Positions 35,381 to 46,170 of a stretch of DNA of 64,000 nt are shown here, piece by piece. The notes beneath the pieces are model-generated. The model was not told the origin of the DNA, ran no database searches, and saw only the letters and a program-made list of their open reading frames with translations. The stretch is from Mixophyes australis (taxonomy: Eukaryota; Chordata; Amphibia; Anura; Limnodynastidae). Made by a program: the position numbers and the translations under genes. Position 1 is the stretch's first letter; each line of letters opens with the position of its first letter. Location of the stretch: assembly GCA_036250195.1 (NCBI GenBank), contig JAVHZZ010000010.1, forward strand, positions 106,384,778-106,448,777. The letters are read 5' to 3'.

Positions 35381-36122
35381 GGTTAGGTACACACTACAGC
35401 AAAAAAAAACAGTAAGCGATTTACCAACGACATGGAAAAAAACAATCCCGATCAGCATGCAGATTTATGTTTTCACACTATTCACGATTGCCTTTAGATC
35501 TGTGCTCTTTATCTGTCATTACCATCGGTTGAATGAATGACAGCAGCTCCTGTCTTGAGGGGATAGAGAGTGGGTGTACAGGCAGCTTTCTCTTCTCCCT
35601 CCGTGTAGGCGCAACATTCCCATCCAATCCGCCGTGTCACTGCCCTATTTCCACAGCTCTGGCTTTAATCACCCGGCGACTGCTTCACTGGCAGTCCCAG
35701 GCCAAAATTGAGGAAGCCCCAGGACGGGTCAGTGAATGGAACATATTCTTCCTGGAGGAACATAGTCACGCCCCTCTGCCTATGCCTATCCTCTCGATAG
35801 AGGGGATAGAAGGGCCCCGCTCTGATTGGAGGGAAAACCTCCAGACCCCGGGATACCGGCGCTTACAGTCAAACATGAGTCCAGTGCTGCTAAATTGTTC
35901 CAATTCTGCACAGTGCATACACACTGCAGAATTGGAACGACATTGTTCCATCGTTGAACGAGACTTTCAAGTCAGTTTTAAAATCCCGATCAATGTGTTT
36001 TGGAGCGATGATCGTTCATCGTTCCAGGGTACGCGCTACTTTGATATCGGCCCAATCAGTCTTATATAGTCTGACATGCCCGATAATTAATTGGCTGAAA
36101 ATGCAGTAGTGTGTATCTAGCC
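35381..36122. mobile_element. PIF/Harbinger-like MITE, 742 bp
   Basis: The terminal repeats GGTTAGGTACACACTAC and GTAGTGTGTATCTAGCC are inverted with two mismatches, and TAA flanks both sides (35378-35380 and 36123-36125), the 3-bp target of PIF/Harbinger elements. An internal segment CACACTGCAGAATTGGAACG ... GTTCCATCGTT recurs in the element at 56.85-57.27 kb. A 178-codon frame inside (35533-36069) has no transposase motif and is judged chance. Confidence 0.8.
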
Positions 36123-36125
36123 TAA

Positions 36126-37741
36126 GAATTGAGGCAGCCAGTTTGTAGGCTGATCCAATGTTTGAGTCTGTGCCTATCGATGTCTCTAGTTTTATAGTGA
36201 ATTCAAATGCTGCGATCTCATGATTATTGTTTCTGATTGTTTATGGCTATCTCTACTCTGTGTAGGCAACAGGGAACATTTTATCAAAAGCTTGACGCAA
36301 TATATTTGTAATTCATTTCCTAGTGAAAGAATGGATAACGGGGAGTCTGCACAGTGGAGTAAAATCTTTGCATTTCAAATTGGATTGACTGTCGCACCTC
36401 TGTATGCAACTAGTACCCTTGCTAAAGGTTGACAATGCGTGAGGAGAGAGGGCCACAATAAGCACTTTCCTCTTGTTGTCCACGGTACCCTAGGTTAGGG
36501 TTGCCTGATGCCTATTTTTCAATGTGTGTCTTTTCTGGAATTTAACTGGAGGACTAGATATTTGGGGGATTTTTTCCACCGATCCACAGTGGTGGGAAGA
36601 ATCCTTTAGTACCTTCATTCTCGTTTTGCAAGACTGGGTACAGAATACAAGAGTGAGGTCAGTCTGGAGTGAATCAGAACAAATGAGCTGCACTCTGATT
36701 CGCTATCACTGTATTGCGGAGCTTAGTCTCTTGAACAAGAGATGATTAATGTTTTGCTGCATGGGAGTCCTCTTCCCACAGGACAGGTAATAATGTGCGG
36801 CGGAAATGTGTTACTGGGAAGGGATGGGGGAGAAATGCGTTGCTACAGCAGAAGTGTGGTAGGGTAAATGTATTACCCCCCCCCCCATGTTTTTGAGAAA
36901 GGGGCAGTGTGGCACACAATTCTATCCCCCTGAGCACATTTTTTTTTTCAATATTGTTGTATGGTATGACTGCAAAGAGATTACTCTTTTTCTTTAGTAC
37001 ATTCTACATAATTTACATTTATTAAGCAAGTTCAGTTTTGCTCTGTGAAGCAACATAACTCTTAAGTAATATATGATGATTGTTGTGAACATAGAGAACT
37101 TAGTTATAAGGGTTAACCCATCACATAGTTGTGGGGAATAAGGCCTAAATCATAACTGCAGTGTAAATATGGTATATCAAGTGAATCCATTGATAAGTTG
37201 AGCTACTAAAGTGTAAAATGTGAAGCCAGAGAGTCTGTTGTGTGTGTATTCGGTGGCTCTGCATATCCCAGTGTTAAAAGATAGCAGTGTCACCTGTTGC
37301 AACTTCAATGGCCCCTGCGGTGAGCTATATCCTGGCCTAGGATGGAGTTTTGACACCTAAATAGACTTTTAGGAACCGCTCAGCATGGTGTCTGGCTCAA
37401 AGAGACCATGTACTGGCTTGGCTATATTTTATATAGACAAGAATAATTCAGTTTTAAAATATGCCACTTAAAATCAATGAAAGTAGTGATCAATCACATT
37501 TTCCTCAATAACATGATGAAAGGCAGCTCATATGTCAATTTAAGAATTCTGCCACACAGAAGTTGAGGAAATGAGTATAAGCTCAAACTGACACAGTGTA
37601 CCTAGGCTTGTTTGGTATCAATAGATGGGTAAATTTATAGGGGATCTAATAATAATAAAATTGGCTCAGTGTGACAGTCTACAGAAAAGTTAGGTTGCAT
37701 AGTAGAATTGGGTAGAAACATGCAAATGGTGATTGAAAAAA
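36126..37741. other. Unclassified DNA, nothing recognised
   Basis: No recognisable gene. A C-run at about 36876-36886 and several unsupported short frames are present. Confidence 0.4.
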
Positions 37742-38453
37742 GTGTCACAGACCACAACCTCCCCCTACCCCCCCGGGAGGTTGGGAAAGGTGTAAAGGTG
37801 TCTTTAAAAAGCTGAGACCAGTTACAACAAATTGTCAGTCTTTTGGGAAAATCAATCCATAAGCTGTCCATCTTCCAAGCCAATTTCCCATGGCAAAGGT
37901 TATACAACTCATGTAAGTTTTATACTCTGAATGTAATCCCTTTTATTTTAAACTGTTTTGCTTGTGTATGTTATGTCAATTGTTTGTTAATTGTTTTTTT
38001 TATATCTGAATGCCCTGTACCTTGATATATTAAATCTATAATTTAATAAGTGGCGTCCTTGATACTCTAACAAATTCTTTAGCCTGATAAGAAGAAGAAT
38101 ACAGGTCGACCGAATTAACCCTTTGAATGCTGGTGTGTGCTTGTATTTACATTTGTGTAACAGTCTGGAGATGTGAAGAGTTAACCGTTTGATTGCTGGG
38201 GTGTGCCCTGCTAACCTGTGGGTAGCCAAAAGCCTTGTGTGCCAGTGTGGGACAGTATATTGGGGTCCTATTGCTCGTATTCAATAGGTGGTGGCAAACC
38301 TGAAGTGTGTGGGGGTGTGAGAGAGCTGTGTGGGGGCAATTCAGTAGGTCTATAACCTGTGTGATAGGTAGAGAGAGACTGCGGGCTGGAATCGTGTGTC
38401 GCCTCATACAGCAAACACCCAAAGTCACGAAAGCTGGGAGCGTGTTCGTGACA
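37742..38453. mobile_element. Possible solo LTR (weak)
   Basis: The segment opens with TGTCACAG and closes with CGTGACA, the TG...CA ends expected of an LTR. Midway it has ATTAAATCTATAATTTAATA followed by GTGGCGTCC, similar in layout to a polyadenylation region and R/U5 border. Two related sub-blocks (GAATTAACCCTTTGAATGCT and GAGTTAACCGTTTGATTGCT) repeat about 70 bp apart. No 4-6 bp target duplication or internal coding region was found, so the call is tentative. Confidence 0.25.
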
Positions 38454-39024
38454 ATAATACATTTAAAAATATGAAATAAATATATAAAAAAAAATGTGGT
38501 AGCTATTTTGAGTGAGTTATATAACATATGTTGGCGCACCTGTCTGTACTAATTGTTACAATATCAGTTTTGCTCTGGTTCCTTTAAATGACTCAATCTT
38601 CTGTTGTTGCCCTCGAACCAAAAAAGTTTGTGTGCACCTTGTCTACAGTTTTTCAATTGATCTGCTAAGATCAATATATCTTCTTCACAGATGAAAAGAT
38701 TCTTTGATACAAAGACATTGATGTACACATGTGACTTGCTTACTAAATATTTTTATTTAAATTGTATGCTGAAAGGTGACCCATTGCATACAGTTCATAT
38801 TAAAGGTACAGGAGTTTCCATGTGCAGTCAGACACATAAATAGGATGTTTGGTGGGGGCCTATGCTTGCTTTAATCCACCACTGTACTTACCCACACCAT
38901 ATTTTTACTGTATGCACACTATTACACATGATATACAAACTTGCAGTGTCTTTTTTATTCCACTCTGCGTGAACTGATGGATGAATTGACTGTAGTACTG
39001 TCTTGTACTATTGAGTTCTGTCTA
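38454..39024. other. Unclassified DNA, nothing recognised
   Basis: Short AT-rich interval before the next SINE; no recognised feature. Confidence 0.4.
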
Positions 39025-39222
39025 GGGCAGCACAGTGGCCTAGTGGTTGGCACTTCTGCCTCACAGCACTGGGGTCATGAGTTCGATTCCCGACCATGGC
39101 CTTATCTGTGTGGAGTTTGTATGTTCTCCCTGTGTTTGCGTGGGTTTCCTCCCACACTCCAAAACATACTGGTAGGTTAATTGGCTGCTATCAAATTGAC
39201 CCTTGTCTCTCCCTGTTAGTCC

Positions 39223-39254
<32 letters not shown>

Positions 39255-39372
39255 CTGTCTATATTAGGGAATTTAGAATGTAAGCTCCAATGGGGCAGGG
39301 ACTGATGCGAGTGAGTTTTTTGTACAGCGTTGTGGATTTAGTGGCGCTATATAAATGATGATGATGATGATG
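39025..39372 (+). mobile_element. tRNA-derived SINE, full length
   Basis: This is the best plus-strand copy. The head is GGGCAGCACAGTGGCCTAGT with A-box-like TGGCCTAGTGG and B-box-like GAGTTCGATTCC 35-40 bp apart. The full body follows, with a (GT)n run at 39226-39254 and the tail GTGGCGCTATATAAATGATG plus (GAT)n. The polymerase III boxes and tail are all present. Confidence 0.92.
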
Positions 39373-40214
39373 TCCTTTAATGTGACATTCCATCCTGCAG
39401 AACTGGAACTCGGAGGGGCAAAGTGATGCTGAAGTACAAAGTTCTGGAAACTGTACATTTGGGGATGTTACAAATAGTTTACATTTGATATAACTGTGTT
39501 AAACTTTTGCAAGTATTTGCACCTGACCTATTTTATTAGCTTTTCAAGATTGAAATTTATTTATAGTTTTTGTCTCCAGCTCAGTCACTTTAGAAAGTGT
39601 ATCTCTGTTACTGAATCTTCTCTGTCTTTAACCTTGATATGTGGTTCCCTGGAATTCTACTTTATTGTGACTTGCACAGGGAGTATGTGGAAGTTTTACT
39701 CTGGAACCAAGGTCACATAGTTGCTAGCATTTTAAAATATTTTTCAGGGACATTTGCTGCTGAGGTGGGGTATTATCACTGGCTAATACTCTACTCTTGT
39801 GTGGATCTTGCAGCACTTCAGTTCCCGTAGTGTCCTGAACTAGATGCATTCCTATAAATGTTAACTAATAGAGTCTCCTGAATCTGAATATATGGTACCA
39901 GTTACATCAGAAAGGAGGGAATTTTATTATCCAGCTGGTCAATTCTGTAAAACAGGTGTCAAAGCTTTAAAACCTGAGACCGTCCCTGGAAATCAGGGAC
40001 AGTTGTAAACTATGAGGTTATATTTTCCATGGGTCTAGAGAGACAGATGAAAAATGACTACATGTCATTACCAGTTTGTTTATCCAAGTAATTGTACAAT
40101 ATGATAAATACTGTGTAAGTTCACCTTCAAATTACTTTCAGTCAGTGACTTGTACATAGCCTCCTGCAACTTTTGTTGAGCACATTGCTTTTTTTCTTCC
40201 TAATTTCCCCCTGC
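39373..40214. other. Unclassified DNA, nothing recognised
   Basis: No supported gene or repeat. The short overlapping plus frames at 39.5-39.8 kb show no domain. Confidence 0.4.
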
Positions 40215-40335
40215 CTATTCTTTATACCATCATGCGTGTCTGCGTGGGTTCCCTCCAGGTTCTCTGGAGTGTGGGAGCAAACCAAAGACATACACAGTAG
40301 GGTAATTGGCTGCTGACTTTAATGGTCTCTAGTGC
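40215..40335 (+). mobile_element. Decayed SINE body fragment
   Basis: GTCTGCGTGGGTTCCCTCC, GGAGTGTGGGAGCAAACC, AAAGACATAC and GGGTAATTGGCTGCTGAC follow the order of the SINE body, although GGAGTGTGGGAG is inverted relative to the rest. Head and tail are absent. Confidence 0.55.
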
Positions 40336-40499
40336 TTGTGTATCTGTGAGATACCATAATAAAATATAGGATATGTACTGGGAATATAATAAATGTATGA
40401 CGTGCTCTGTATCTAGAGAGCCGCTCTGTATGGTCTTCTTCTAGGGCAAAAACATACAAACTCTGATGATATAAAGACGTAAGGGAAGCTATACAGACA

Positions 40500-41000
40500 A
40501 TGCAATGTATTGGGTAAAATTAGCAGGATGTTATTTTAATGACTTTGTTTATATATAAAGATATCAAGAAGCGTAAAATCATTGTGATTAAACACAAATT
40601 TGAATAATTCCTAAATAAAATGCATTTACTTATTAGGTCAGGATCCTTCTATAAATCTCAACAGCAAATTTACATAATTTGTGTTTCATACTGTGCATGT
40701 GACGTCAACATTTGACTTCCCGTTATGTATCACTGTATGACTAGGCGCGTTTTTAACTTGCATAATGTTGCACTTTGTAACCTATATTAGCAATCAATAA
40801 TTAAATAACGATTGCAGTAATTGGTAGACATTTATCACAACTAGCATATGCAAAACTATTAAATTGAGCCTGTGAATGCAAATAAGACACTGACTAAAAT
40901 GGTCATTTACAACTCACAGAAAATATGACCTAGCAATGCAATTAATTTTACACAAATGTGCCTGTCTGACCATATAATAAGGAGCATGACAACTCCCCAT
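40500..41000. promoter_or_regulatory. Candidate conserved non-coding block (speculative)
   Basis: This repeat-free block has a full CRE palindrome TGACGTCA (40700-40707), a POU octamer ATGCAAAT (40877-40884), and TAAT-type cores in GCAATCAATAATTAAATAAC and GCAGTAATTGG. The motif density is suggestive of an enhancer, but no conservation test was possible. Confidence 0.25.
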
Positions 41001-41118
41001 TTTACAAAGTGACCCCATGCCAAAGCTGAGTCACCATTTGCTGGATTATTGCCTGAGTTGTGTTTGCACAGAAAACGCACACAGCCATTTGTTAATTCCA
41101 GCAGAAGCTCACTTTAAG

Positions 41119-41470
41119 GGGCCTATTTATCAAACAAAATCCCCCTGTTAAATCTCCAAAAACTGATGTTTTCGGGGATTAACCACAAAAATGTAATTTA
41201 CCATAATTGCATCGCAGCAGATATCATAGATATCTGCTGCTTTGCATCTCTCCGTTTTACTGAGCACTCCCCATAACAGTGTATGGGAAGTGCTCAGTAA
41301 TGCAATTTATCAATAAAAGCAATCGCTTTTTTCCCATGTTAATGTACGCCAGCTCAGGCTGGTGTACATTAACATAATTAAAAAATTTCACTGAAGACGG
41401 CTCTGCTCTGAAAAGCAGAGCTGCACAGAGCATGTGTGGAGGGATCATGTGATCCCTCCCTGTCACATGC
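41119..41470. repeat. Chain of hairpins, probable fold-back MITE
   Basis: After a start resembling GGGGCCTATTTATCAA, five hairpins follow in series: 41214-41225/41229-41240 (12-bp perfect stem, 3-nt loop); 41257-41275/41282-41300 (19 bp, one G-T pair); 41337-41353/41358-41374 (17 bp, one G-T pair); 41401-41407/41414-41420 (7 bp); and 41438-41447/41450-41459 (10 bp, 2-nt loop), the last extended by GCATGTG 41430-41436 with CACATGC 41464-41470. No matching right terminus was found, so full extent is unknown. Confidence 0.75.
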
Positions 41471-42149
41471 TAATTTGTCTTTTTTCGTTTTACATTAACC
41501 TGCTCTGTGCGCATGCACGAGTTTTGCGATCGGCGCATGCACACAAGGATTACAAAGAAGCCGAAGAACTTCACTGAAGGATCGCAAGAGAAAAGACAGT
41601 GTTAAGTGATTGATTTTCGGAACAACTGTTCCTGTGTTGATTTTTTTTTTTTTTTATAAATATGAGAAATCTTTCGGTCCGCATTTATGCAATGAGGATT
41701 GAAAAGTTTCGTTCATATGTTGCAGTGCATTGTAAATAGACTCCTAAGGGAAGTGCATAAAGTCTTTTTACCATGATGATGGAACAGGGATGAGGGACAG
41801 CAGAGCATGTCGCCTCTCCCCCAAACTGTTCCGTCATGCACGAAGGCCATAGAGAGCAATGATCTCTGTACGAGATTCCGTCAATTCTCTGTTCAATTGT
41901 CAGAAACGTAACAGAAGAGACAGGATTAACTAATGCTAGGGGTTCTAACAGATATCCTGCAGATGTGGTCTTCAGGGATATTGCTTACACCTCAACTCAC
42001 CTGAAAACTTATTCTCTCTTATGGCAGTTTTCATTGGGATGGGCAACTATGCTCCCTTCTCCTGAGAGTTTGGCCAGTTACTAATATACCAGATTAGTAG
42101 ATGTGAGACATCAGCATGAGATGGGTTAACAATAAGACAGCTATAAAGA
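41471..42149. other. Unclassified DNA
   Basis: GC-containing sequence (CTGTGCGCATGCACGAG and GATCGGCGCATGCACAC near 41.51-41.54 kb) may still belong to the structured element on the left. Nothing else was recognised. Confidence 0.4.
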
Positions 42150-42520
42150 CCTGAAGAGACAACTGTGACATAATTGGCCCTTAATTATTAACCTTGCGGT
42201 ACTTATTAACCACAGGGTTTGACGTTCGTTCTCCGTAACTCTCGACAGTGGCTTCATTTACGTTTGTCTTTCGTTCAGCTCTGTTTCATTTCTCTACGAT
42301 ACCTCAAAACATTGTAATAAATTCAGAAAGATCCAATGATGCTTGGCAAATGTAAAAATAATTATTCGTAAATAAAACGCTTACAAAGACACTTAATAAG
42401 CCTAAAGTAAGTAGATAGCACAGCATGGGCACAGGCTCTGTTAGGCATGGGATTTTCTAATGAATAACAAATTAATTTGTTATTGTACAGTATGGAAATA
42501 CTAATCAAGTTTAGACACTT
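42150..42520. promoter_or_regulatory. Candidate conserved non-coding block (speculative)
   Basis: Repeat-free sequence with CCTTAATTATTAACC, CTTATTAACCACAGG, AATAATTATTCG and CACTTAATAAGCC motifs typical of homeodomain and RUNX-like sites. Offered on composition alone. Confidence 0.22.
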
Positions 42521-42700
42521 CATGTAAATTTATCCAACTTTACACATGTTCAAACGCCGTCCTTATCATGCTGTTTTCACAGAAGCTCTTTCTTCCACGG
42601 CCATCATTAATCTGGTAGTTATTTCATTTTGTCATTTTCTTGTGATTTTTTTTTTTATTTATTTTTTTAATACTTTTCTCAGCATTAATATTATATTTTC

Positions 42701-42903
42701 GGACAGCACTGTGGTTCTCATTGCTGCCTCACAGCACTAGTCTCATGATTTCAAATGCGACCAGGGCCCTATCTGTGTGTACAGTATGTTCTCCCTGTGG
42801 ACTGTGAGGGGAAACCTACTCAAATTCCACTGGAGCAGGGAATGATGTGATTAACGACGTATCCTCTCTGCGTAATATCATCAGCACTATATAAATGATA
42901 AAA
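42701..42903 (+). mobile_element. tRNA-derived SINE, strongly decayed
   Basis: GGACAGCACTGTGGTTCTCA, GCTGCCTCACAGCACTAG, GGGCCCTATCTGTGTG, GGAGCAGGGAATGATGTGA and CAGCACTATATAAATGATA follow the SINE order from head to tail, with deletions in the body and both polymerase III boxes degraded. Confidence 0.8.
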
Positions 42904-42979
42904 AATATTTTCTCCATTTTCAGTATGTCTGTGAATATTGTTGGGGTATTTTTTTTATCTTTCAAAGCAAAAAAATCTG

Positions 42980-43124
42980 CATTCCCATAGATTGTAAGCT
43001 TGCGAGCAGGGCCCTCTTACCTCTCTGCCTGTCTGTATTGCCCAATATTGTTTTATTACTGTTTGTTCCCAACTGTAAGGCGCTACGGAATCTACTGGCG
43101 CTATATAAATAAATGAATATGATG
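42980..43124 (+). mobile_element. L2/CR1-type LINE 3' tail
   Basis: CATAGATTGTAAGCTTGCGA, TATTGTTTTATTACTGTTTG and GGCGCTATATAAATAAATGA reproduce the LINE 3' UTR and tail seen at 24.32-24.48 kb. No coding part remains. Confidence 0.8.
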
Positions 43125-45547
43125 CATGACTCTTCTCTAATTAATTTTGGACCTTGTGTCTCCATTTGCAGTTTATAAAGCAGTAAATGTTACATAGTCC
43201 CCATATGAATGACAGAAGTAGTGGGAATAATCCTTGCATTCCACATGACCGTGACATTGCCTGATGGTCTTCTTGTATAAACTATCGTGTTGATTGAACA
43301 CTGTTGACCAGTGTTTTACTTTAAAAGGTAACAATACTCACCTGTCCTACAGTGCCCCATTCATTCTTGGGAAGGGGAGTGGAAAATTGGCATTTTTGTT
43401 TTAGAACTTGGGGGCAATGCTGCTTTATGACTACAGTTATCTTAGGGCAATAATCACGTTAGTGGGCTGCAAATCCATTTGGAATACACAACTTGAAACT
43501 GTGTCCAAAAAGTATTGAAAAGAGCAGTAACACTTGGTTTCGGGTGGGTGGGAGGTTCAGATTGAGGATGAGGGCTAATGTTAAGGCTATCAAAAGAGAT
43601 TGGTTTAATTTTAGGGTTAATCTTCTTTCTTTGTATTTTCTTACATAATTCATTTTCTTCAATGAATTCTCTGGAGATACAGAGACTGCCTCTTTTCCTA
43701 GAAACAAGGAGAAAGAGACGTATTGTAGTGTCTGTTATATTCAGGCTCACTCTAATGTTAGCCCCTATTGACTTGTTAAAGTATTCCTGCCTGAAAGTGA
43801 AGGTTTTAGTCCTCATTTATAGCCAGCTTGTATCTGGTTAGACCTGTATGTAATGTAACAACAGAGCAGCGAGTATGCACCACTCTGCTAAATGAAGACA
43901 ATGCAGAATATTGACCCATTATAAATGGTTTGGCTGACTTATTTCCATAAATATTATTGTCTCAGCCAACAGACAGGTACGGCAGCTTCCTAGCATGTTA
44001 AAAGCTGACTTTCTGCAGGAGTTGAGAATATTCAACATTATTCAATATTTTTAACATTTATTTATATATGTATTTTATAATTGAGAGGTAAGAGGGCCCT
44101 GCCTCCATTCCTACAATCTAGGAAAATTTGAGTTTGATACATGAGGTTTAGTGGCACACAATGCATTTTGGTCTAGCCAGATTGCAGTGAGAATAAGAGC
44201 ATTTTGTCCACTTTAATACAGATTTGCAGCAATATAAAGGTATTTGAGCAGTGGCTTATGCCTATATATTTTGCTGTATGTTTCCAAACTCTTCCTATAT
44301 ATATTTATTTACACTTGAGATGTATTACTTGTGAACCTCGGTGTCAGAAAGCAATACCGCTAAAGGTGACTATCCACAATATGCTGGGTTGGCGGATTCC
44401 TGGGCTGCAAGTGATATTTCTTGCCATGGGGGTGTGTGATGAGAATTATTATATTACACATAGGCTTCTACTTGTTTCACAGATTTTTGCGATGCTTTGT
44501 GCATTCTGCGAGGTGACACCTGATCTGTTGGTGATTTAATGACCAATATTGTTCATGTGATGCCTCTTGATGGATTGCAGTAATTATTAACTCTTTTGTC
44601 TCTATTCATGTGGTTGAGTTGTCTGACTGAAAGCCCCCTTGATGTCAATGTTGTTATAGTGCACAGTTATACAATGATCTTCAAATTGCAGAGACAATCT
44701 TGTTCTATGTTGTGAGTAGGAAAAACAGCTTCCTTAATAAAGACTTTTATTTTGTCTGTAAATTCTGCCACAACCATAGTACGTACATTTTTCTTACAGA
44801 GTTATTGCAGGATTTAAATTGTTCCTTAAAAGCTCTTAATCCATTATGTGTACATTTTAAAGCTATGTGTCATCCTTTTAGGCTGCATGTTTTGGTGTAC
44901 ATCAGACAATCACCAAGCAGGGAGTTGTTCCGAAAACAATTTTATTTGCTGTTTTACACTGTGCTCGGTCCAGCCCTGTACTATAGTGGTAGGAGCTACT
45001 TCTTTCTACCAGAGGGTGTAGTTTTACCAAGAGATGCCCATCCGTCATCCTGTCCAGGAAATTATCATCAGAATATTTGCATTAGCCCAGTGAGGCTACT
45101 ATTAGCAGTATTTGTGACCGCTTTATATACTGGCTGGACTAAAGACTTTATTCTTTGTGCCTAGTGAGACGTGTGCCTAGGGCAGCTCTTTTCATGTGTT
45201 ACTTTTTAAATACTTTTTAATTATTGTTCCCTTGTTTGCAGATTCCCTGTAGACAGACTCTTTTATCCATTATAACCTATTGTGTGCCGAATTTTAATTG
45301 TTTGAGCTTGCAATGTGCCAATTAGTATATATTTCCTCACAAAGACTAAGGGTTGTAAACCGTGCCCTGGATACAACAAAGAGAAGGTCAAGGTGGATGG
45401 GTGGTCTAGTCTGCTATGTGATACTCTAGGCACTTATAGGCAGTGTAAGCAGAGGTTCGAATGTGCTTAAAAGTAGTGTATGGGGCCTTGTAAAATTCCC
45501 CCAAAAAAAATTGTATATATTTGTTAGACTATCCTGGTTGCCAACAT
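43125..45547. other. Unclassified DNA with several chance frames
   Basis: A short, decayed minus-strand LINE tail seems present at 44050-44125 (TTTATTTATATATG, GGTAAGAGGGCCCTGCC, CAATCTAGG). A 154-codon plus frame at 44700-45164 and frames of 82-120 codons on both strands around 43.45-43.84 kb have no recognisable domains. Confidence 0.4.
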
Positions 45548-45910
45548 CTCTTTTAAGATTTCTACAAAGACTAATTCATCTCTCACGTCTCCATCTTTCA
45601 CTGTTTTCCCTTATTCCCACCGTACCGCGCCACCGGTAGCTGCAGACAAATACCAGTCGTCAATGGCTGCTTTATGCTGATAATGCTTCTTTCTCACAGT
45701 AACCACACAAACTTTCCCATCACCAACTACATTTGTTATTCCGCTACCTTATGTATCATATGTTCCCCACGCCTCTTAGATTGTAACCTTAATGGGGCAG
45801 GGCCATCTTTGCATTCTGTTTCATTTTATTGTACTTCATTTGTATTATGATCCCCTCAACGTACATCACTGCGTAATATGTCAGCTCTTTATAAATAAAC
45901 AATAGTAAGA
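45548..45910 (+). mobile_element. Probable L2/CR1-type LINE fragment, decayed
   Basis: The tail part is clear: CTTAGATTGTAACCTTAATG, GGGCAGGGCCATC, and CTCTTTATAAATAAACAATA. The preceding CAAAGACTAATTCATCTCTC with ATCTTTCACTG resembles the coding region upstream of the LINE C-terminus, but stops interrupt it. Confidence 0.5.
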
Positions 45911-45949
45911 ATAACTAAAAACTGAAACAGAGCTTCCAGTTCCACAAAT

Positions 45950-46170
45950 ACACCAGGCTCCTGTCAGTGGCAGATCGACCTTTAAATTGTGTTCCAGGCG
46001 CTGATCAAACCGGGGTGGGGGTGTGGCCAATTGCGCACAGGGGGACAGTGCAAGCGGAGCCAGCCAATCATAATGGAGGGGTGCTTGTCTATTGCCTCCC
46101 CCTCCCCAAAATAAAGTCTTGGTCCGTCCATGGCTCCCGCACCCAGAGCAGACTGTGGGTTCTAGAGCGA
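45950..46170. repeat. GC-rich repeat-like stretch
   Basis: GGGGTGGGGGTGTGGCCAAT, AGCCAGCCAATCATAATGGA and GCCTCCCCCTCCCC contrast with AT-rich flanks and resemble the non-coding interior of frog DNA elements. No termini were found. Confidence 0.3.

Noticed and set aside
35533..36069. 178-codon plus-strand frame
   Set aside because: It lies wholly within a Harbinger-like MITE and contains no DDE, Myb or other recognisable motif.
38147..38539. 130-codon minus-strand frame as a retroviral protein
   Set aside because: No gag, pol or env motif; the frame lies in the possible LTR segment and looks like chance.
39040..39095. tRNA gene suggested by A- and B-box-like sequence
   Set aside because: The boxes belong to the head of a SINE repeated at least nine times here, and no cloverleaf with an acceptor stem could be drawn.
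44700..45164. 154-codon plus-strand frame
   Set aside because: No recognisable domain, no supporting exon structure, Leu/Phe/Tyr-rich as expected for AT-rich chance frames.
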